A stretch of DNA of 37,953 nt from Peptococcaceae bacterium (GTDB taxonomy: Bacteria; Bacillota; Peptococcia; Peptococcales; Peptococcaceae). Where the stretch lies: the NCBI GenBank assembly GCA_030524315.1, contig JAUNGU010000013.1:1-37953 (forward strand). Reading direction: 5' to 3'. Of this stretch, positions 35,053 through 37,953 are shown piece after piece. How positions within the stretch are numbered: the first letter of the stretch is position 1; each line of letters begins with the position of its first letter. Position numbers and translations under genes: made by a program. The notes under the pieces were generated by a model that was given only the letters and a program-made list of their open reading frames with translations, did no database searches and was not told the DNA's origin.

Positions 35053-35142
35053 TCATCGATTGCTGTCCAGCCACTTGCTGATGATGTGCGAGACAACACC
35101 TGCCATGACAGCAATTAGAAAGGAACAGAAATTCTCTTCCAT
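35053..35142 (-). CDS. Fst/Ldr-family type I toxin, small membrane peptide
   Basis: Peptide of 29 residues that starts MEENFCSFLIAVMAGVVSH and ends in KWLDSNR. ATG at 35142 is 7 bases after a strong GGGAGGTG site. It has one membrane helix (about residues 7-24) with a short polar tail. The pattern FLIAVMAGVV...WLD aligns with Fst of pAD1 (VIAPIFVGLV...VLD) and with the Fst/Ldr superfamily (IAP-VG-WL). Such peptides damage the membrane when overproduced and are silenced by an antisense RNA. The direct repeats place the antisense target at the start codon. The mRNA from about 35185 to 35009 would be about 180 nt. Toxicity is inferred from the family. Confidence 0.78.
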   Translation of the reverse strand: MEENFCSFLIAVMAGVVSHIISKWLDSNR

Positions 35143-35152
35143 TTCAACGCAC
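35117..35152 (-). repeat. Direct repeats (copy 2) within the toxin start region
   Basis: Copy 2 of the repeats lies across codons 4-9 (35117-35133) and the start codon plus ribosome-site edge (35140-35152) of the toxin gene. Pairing with the antitoxin RNA would be 17 and 12 of 13 base pairs at these sites. Confidence 0.85.
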
Positions 35153-35191
35153 CTCCCTCCTGTTGCCAGGATGGTTGACGACAACACCATT

Positions 35192-35221
35192 ATTATACAG
35201 GTGTATGAACGTGCGTGATAA
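35192..35221 (-). promoter_or_regulatory. Candidate promoter of the toxin mRNA
   Basis: On the minus strand a perfect TATAAT (35197-35192) with TTATCA (35221-35216) 18 bp upstream. Initiation near 35185 leaves a leader of about 40 bases in which GTTG and CAAC segments could pair near the ribosome site, as in the 5' stem-loop of fst mRNA. Confidence 0.6.
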
Positions 35222-35247
35222 GCCATTTGTGCATGAAAATACCCTAG

Positions 35248-35271
35248 CCACCGCCAGCGCGGTGGTTTTTT
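35248..35271 (+). terminator. Second terminator-like hairpin upstream of the toxin promoter
   Basis: CCACCGC (35248-35254) and GCGGTGG (35259-35265) form a 7-bp stem, loop CAGC, followed by TTTTTT (35266-35271). It terminates plus-strand transcription. No gene on plus ends here. Its stem resembles the toxin/antitoxin terminator (CCACCG), so it may be the remnant of a duplicated locus or a stop for read-through. Confidence 0.65.
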
Positions 35272-35280
35272 GTTGCCCAA

Positions 35281-35558
35281 AAATCCAACTTCCTTCTATT
35301 ATATAGCGCCCAATTTCCTACAAAAAAGTGACAGACTTGTCACCCTATCTCGGCGCCTGCGCAAAATGTTGCAGCGGGGAACTATATCTAGTAGGTGCAT
35401 TTTTCCCTGCCAGAACATAGTCGCCGGTGCGGTAACAGTTTTATGACAAAGCGCCCGGACCTCTGGTCAACAAAAGAAGATTAAAGTAATATAAGGGGAG
35501 CGAAAAAGATTGACCATTTTTTATGATACAACCGATTCTAGGAAGGACGTGACCCCCT
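35281..35558 (+). promoter_or_regulatory. Structured leader region before the M23 peptidase gene
   Basis: 278 bases without a gene. A perfect hairpin GTGACA/TGTCAC (35328-35333, 35338-35343, loop GACT) is followed by a GC-rich stretch with GCAGCGGGGAA that can pair with TTCCCTGC around a 22-base loop, and by GACC/GGTC (35459-35468). A riboswitch or binding site is possible, since related peptidase genes are often preceded by c-di-AMP riboswitches, but I do not see the conserved GCTAAC core of that class. No clear promoter is found. Confidence 0.35.
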
Positions 35559-36854
35559 TTGAATTTTAGACAATGGACCGCCACGCTGACCCTTTGCACT
35601 GTCGCAGCCATGGCCAGCATCGGCGCAGCGCCAGCCAGCGCAGAGGACACCCAGGGCACCAGCATGCCAGATATGAAGGCCGCCGCCGATGCCATGTATG
35701 CCGCCACCAATCAGCTCAACGGCAACGCAGGCAATAACGGCAGCACCCAGGCCCCTGATTCCAACCAGAACAGCGCTGGCGACACCGCCGTCCTCGGCTA
35801 TGATTACGTCAGCCTCGACAACCCGGCCGCTGAAATTGACGGCGCCACCTATCTGCCACTGCGCGACACCTTCGGCGCCATGCGCAATGAAGCCCTCGAT
35901 GTCGAATGGAAGCCAGAAGGTCAGCAAAAGATCCAGCTCTCCAAGGAAGGCGTGAGCTACGAGCTCTACCTTACCGATGACGATGGCGGCATCCAGATCA
36001 AAAAAGGCGGCGATACCTACGCCCTCAAGAACGTCAACAACGTCACCTACGTGGGTCTCGATTTCTTCCAGGCCATCATCCAAACCGCCGACCTCGGCCT
36101 CTCTGACGACAACATCCTCGTCCTCAAGGCCAAGAAAGGCGCCTCCAGCGTCTGGACCACCGACAAATCCTTCTGGTACAACCTGGCCACCTACCAGGCA
36201 CCAGCCGAAGAAGAACCGGCACCACAGCCTGAGCCAGAACCAGAAGAACCAGAGGTTGAAAAACCAGACGTCACCTATCCTGACGTCGAAAAACCAGACA
36301 ACAACAACAACAATAACAACAGCGGCAATAATTCCGGTTCCAATAACGGCTCCAATTCTGGCAGCAACAGTGGTAGCAATTCCGGCACCATCGGCACCAG
36401 CGTCGTGCCAATGAAGACCGTCACCGCAGGCAATGGCCTCGTCGCTGATACCCTCTTCTGGCCAACCAGCGTCACCACCATCAGCTCCCACTACGGCTAC
36501 CGCATCGACCCAGTCGGCGGCGTCTCTGGCGACTTCCACCTCGGTGTCGACATTGCCGGCCCAACCGGCACCCCAATCTATGCCGCCCAAGAAGGCAAGG
36601 TCATCCGCGCCTCCTGGTTCTCCACCTATGGCAACTGCATCGACATCGAGCATCCATCCGGCCTCGTCACCCGCTACGCCCACCTCTCCGAGTACAAGGT
36701 CAGCGTCGGCGACACCGTCAAGCAAGGCCAAACCATCGCCCTCATGGGCGCCACAGGCAACGTCACCGGTCCACACCTCCATTTCGAAACCCTCGTCTAT
36801 GGCACTAACCGCGTCGACCCAGCCAACTACATCAACGTCGACCTCGTCGATTAA
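35559..36854 (+). CDS. Secreted M23-family peptidoglycan endopeptidase
   Basis: Protein of 431 residues; TTG start at 35559 (GGAAGGA lies 11 bases upstream, a little far; no better start is open). A signal peptide ends near residue 28 (ASIGAAPASA then EDTQ). Residues about 60-175 form a copper-amine-oxidase-like stalk domain (ATYLPLRDTFGAM). A low-complexity linker follows with Pro-Glu repeats and a Ser/Gly/Asn-rich tract. The C-terminal M23/LytM domain carries HLGVDIAGPTGTP and HLHFETLV, the zinc ligands, and YGYRIDPVGGVSGDF. It likely trims the cell-wall crosslinks outside the membrane. The domain combination resembles other clostridial cell-wall hydrolases. Confidence 0.88.
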   Translation: MNFRQWTATLTLCTVAAMASIGAAPASAEDTQGTSMPDMKAAADAMYAATNQLNGNAGNNGSTQAPDSNQNSAGDTAVLGYDYVSLDNPAAEIDGATYLPLRDTFGAMRNEALDVEWKPEGQQKIQLSKEGVSYELYLTDDDGGIQIKKGGDTYALKNVNNVTYVGLDFFQAIIQTADLGLSDDNILVLKAKKGASSVWTTDKSFWYNLATYQAPAEEEPAPQPEPEPEEPEVEKPDVTYPDVEKPDNNNNNNNSGNNSGSNNGSNSGSNSGSNSGTIGTSVVPMKTVTAGNGLVADTLFWPTSVTTISSHYGYRIDPVGGVSGDFHLGVDIAGPTGTPIYAAQEGKVIRASWFSTYGNCIDIEHPSGLVTRYAHLSEYKVSVGDTVKQGQTIALMGATGNVTGPHLHFETLVYGTNRVDPANYINVDLVD

Positions 36855-36884
36855 TGGAATGGACAGGTTGAGCCAAGATTGTTC

Positions 36885-36912
36885 TTGCAACCAAGAAAAA
36901 GTATGATACAAT
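36885..36912 (+). promoter_or_regulatory. Promoter of the tandem-repeat RNA
   Basis: TTGCAA (36885-36890), 16-bp spacer and extended -10 TGATACAAT (TACAAT at 36907-36912). Initiation near 36919. It lies 30 bp after the M23 peptidase stop. Confidence 0.7.
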
Positions 36913-36918
36913 AAAAAT

Positions 36919-37152
36919 ACACATCGTGATACGGCACGTAAAAGCTGAGCTGCACTCAGGGCAGGGTAAAAAGCCTGAGGATACCTGGTACTCGTGAGGG
37001 TACCCAGCCCACGCCAGGGAGATACGGCGAGTCGACGCCAGCGACTTAAAAAAGCTGGCGGATATCAGATATTCGAGAGGATATCCAGGCTGACAGCCAG
37101 CATAAAACCGTACGTCAAATGCCGAGTGACTTTGTTACTCGGCATTTTTTTT
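36919..37152 (+). ncRNA. Tandem-repeat structured RNA of unknown class
   Basis: About 234 nt from a promoter to a strong terminator. Two tandem units of about 93 bases both begin GATACGGC (36928-36935 and 37021-37028). Unit 1 has stem CTCAGG/CCTGAG (36955-36960, 36974-36979) with an A-rich loop. It is followed by a hairpin 36985-37007 capped by a GTGA tetraloop. Unit 2 has CGCCAGC/GCTGGCG (37036-37042, 37054-37060) with an A-rich loop, and a hairpin 37068-37085 capped by GAGA. Arms differ between units but keep pairing, which supports structure. An outer stem TACGG/CCGTA (36930-36934, 37108-37112) and GCTG/CAGC could close the whole. It matches no RNA family I recognise (not 6S, SRP, tmRNA or RNase P). 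Confidence 0.65.
37117..37152 (+). terminator. Intrinsic terminator between the RNA and the nuclease-like gene
   Basis: AAATGCCGAGT (37117-37127) and ACTCGGCATTT (37137-37147), 11-bp stem, followed by T8 (37145-37152). It is 20 bases before the next start codon. In type III toxin-antitoxin loci a terminator at this point lets the antitoxin RNA be made in excess of toxin mRNA. Confidence 0.9.
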
Positions 37153-37172
37153 ACCATTGATAGGTGGATAGC

Positions 37173-37799
37173 ATGAAAAAAAGGATAAATGGCAAACTAA
37201 AACAGTTAAAATATATTGTATCTGAAATTGAACAGGCTGCGCAGCTTTATAAACAGATATTTGTTGGGAAAAAATATTTATTTGTGTTTGATGGGAGATT
37301 CATAGAAGTCGTATTTAGAGAGGATGCTTTTAAGCACTTGGTAGGCGTCGAAAGTACACTGCCTGCGAGACGATTTTACGATTTGGCAATTGAACATCAG
37401 CTGGAAGCTGCACAGTTTTATTTTTCAAGCCGTCACCCATTAGATACCTATAAAAAGAAAATGAAACATCTCAAAAAGCTGAGCCAGATATTTGAAAAGC
37501 AGTGCTACATGCTACAGGATATCCATACCAATACAGCATCTTTTTCTTTTGGAACCACAGAAGGAGAATTTACTCTGTGCTTTGGCAAGGACAAACATCA
37601 TAATCCAGAATACATCATCCAATCATTGCGCAATGGCGACGCGAGCAAAAAGGCTGCGGATAAATTCATTGTGACCCACATTCTCGCCAAACCAAATAAT
37701 CAGATGCTCTACAGCGAAATGGTCTACACGACAGCTGAACAATTGCCGGACATTGTTGAGGAGAAAATCACACCCCATATAAAGGACGCTTTGATGTAG
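37173..37799 (+). CDS. PBECR4-like nuclease-family protein
   Basis: Protein of 208 residues; ATG at 37173 is 5 bases after TAGGTGG, and a GTG three codons upstream lies within that site. Residues about 30-110 (FDGRFIEVVFREDAFKHLVG, then LPARRFYDLAIEHQLEAAQF) resemble the PBECR4 domain, named as phage-barnase-EndoU-colicin-RelE-like nuclease 4. This is by pattern memory, not search. The tail EYIIQSLRNGDASKKAADKF and VEEKITPHIKDALM is charged. No signal or membrane segment is present. Its codons are more AT-rich than the core genes. It is preceded by a tandem-repeat RNA and terminator, suggesting a toxin-antitoxin-like pair. Alternative: unrelated gene with a structured leader. Nuclease activity is unproven. 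Confidence 0.6.
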   Translation: MKKRINGKLKQLKYIVSEIEQAAQLYKQIFVGKKYLFVFDGRFIEVVFREDAFKHLVGVESTLPARRFYDLAIEHQLEAAQFYFSSRHPLDTYKKKMKHLKKLSQIFEKQCYMLQDIHTNTASFSFGTTEGEFTLCFGKDKHHNPEYIIQSLRNGDASKKAADKFIVTHILAKPNNQMLYSEMVYTTAEQLPDIVEEKITPHIKDALM

Positions 37800-37873
37800 A
37801 AACACACTTATTATTGCATTCATTAAAAATCACAGAGGACCATCCTGGCCAAACGCTGTTGCACGATCCCACC

Positions 37874-37937
37874 CACCTCGCTCCCACCGAGCGAGGTGTC
37901 AGCTTGTCGAAAAAGGTCATCGAAAGATGGCCTTTTT
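37874..37937 (+). terminator. Two hairpins after the PBECR4-like gene
   Basis: First, a perfect 10-bp stem CACCTCGCTC (37874-37883) and GAGCGAGGTG (37889-37898) with loop CCACC. Second, AAAAAGGTCATC (37910-37921) and GATGGCCTTTTT (37926-37937) around a GAAA tetraloop, ending in a T-run. The second is a good terminator. The first is 75 bases after the stop and has no T-run; it may be part of a small RNA. Nothing further is seen in 37938-37953. Confidence 0.7.
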
Positions 37938-37953
37938 CTCATATATAGCGTAT

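Noticed and set aside
35175..35209. Plus-strand promoter (TTGACG with TATACA or TATGAA) before the hairpin at 35248
   Set aside because: Spacings of 13 and 23 bp do not fit a SigA promoter.
35341..35440. c-di-AMP (ydaO) riboswitch before the M23 gene
   Set aside because: GGGGAAC and TAGGTG recall the class and the gene type fits, but the conserved GCTAAC part is absent, so it is not called.
36919..37152. Tandem RNA as 6S RNA, SRP RNA, c-di-GMP or guanidine riboswitch
   Set aside because: It has two similar units with GNRA hairpins, and lacks the 6S central bubble layout, SRP tetraloop signature, or the conserved cores of these riboswitches that I can recall. No covariance search could be run.

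Overview
This window is the chromosomal replication-origin region of a GC-rich member of the Bacillota (Firmicutes), probably a Clostridia-type anaerobe. The evidence is gene order: rpmH-rnpA-yidD-yidC-jag run leftwards, and dnaA-dnaN-recF-gyrB-gyrA run rightwards from the same intergenic region. Further right come mnmE-mnmG-rsmG and parA-parB, with Bacillus-type parS sites. The species cannot be named from what is visible.

Layout. 1-800: a very AT-rich stretch with the end of one gene and a small membrane protein, unlike the GC-rich neighbours. 807-3382 (minus): jag, yidC, yidD, rnpA, rpmH. 3383-6007: a two-part origin on either side of dnaA, with many DnaA boxes of the form TTTTCCACA and a DnaA-trio unwinding element just before dnaN. 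6008-12882: dnaN, recF, gyrB, gyrA, with a promoter and a terminator-like hairpin before gyrB. 13098-17565: a small XRE regulator, then mnmE, mnmG, rsmG. 17761-18804 (minus): an L-threonine aldolase-like enzyme. 18969-20779: three parS sites, parA, parB. 20790-27047: one compact run of a BaiN/HI0933-type flavoprotein, CvpA protein, radical SAM protein, MscS channel, DUF951 protein, and a DUF1538 membrane protein overlapping a two-domain PII-like protein. 27110-28180 (minus): a conserved protein of unknown function. 28317-33479: a YaaO-type PLP decarboxylase, then holB, ricT, a TrmN6-type methyltransferase, rsmI. 33500-34937: AmaP, DUF2273 and Asp23 proteins, an envelope-stress cluster. 34934-37953: an accessory region.

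The accessory region holds the two most interesting items. First, at 34934-35221 there is an apparently unannotated Fst/par-type I toxin-antitoxin locus. It has a 29-residue membrane toxin on the minus strand, a convergent antisense RNA with its own promoter, a shared bidirectional terminator, and two direct repeats placed so that the antisense RNA pairs with the toxin start site. Second, at 36885-37799 a promoter drives an RNA of about 230 nt built of two diverged tandem units of about 93 nt. A strong terminator follows, then a gene resembling the PBECR4 nuclease-like family. This layout resembles a type III (ToxIN-like) toxin-antitoxin system but matches no family I know, and is inferred.

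Functionally the core couples chromosome initiation (DnaA, DnaN, origin), topology (gyrase), segregation (ParABS), tRNA and rRNA modification (MnmEG, RsmG, TrmN6, RsmI) and membrane insertion (YidC, YidD). No tRNA, rRNA, IS element, prophage or CRISPR array was seen.
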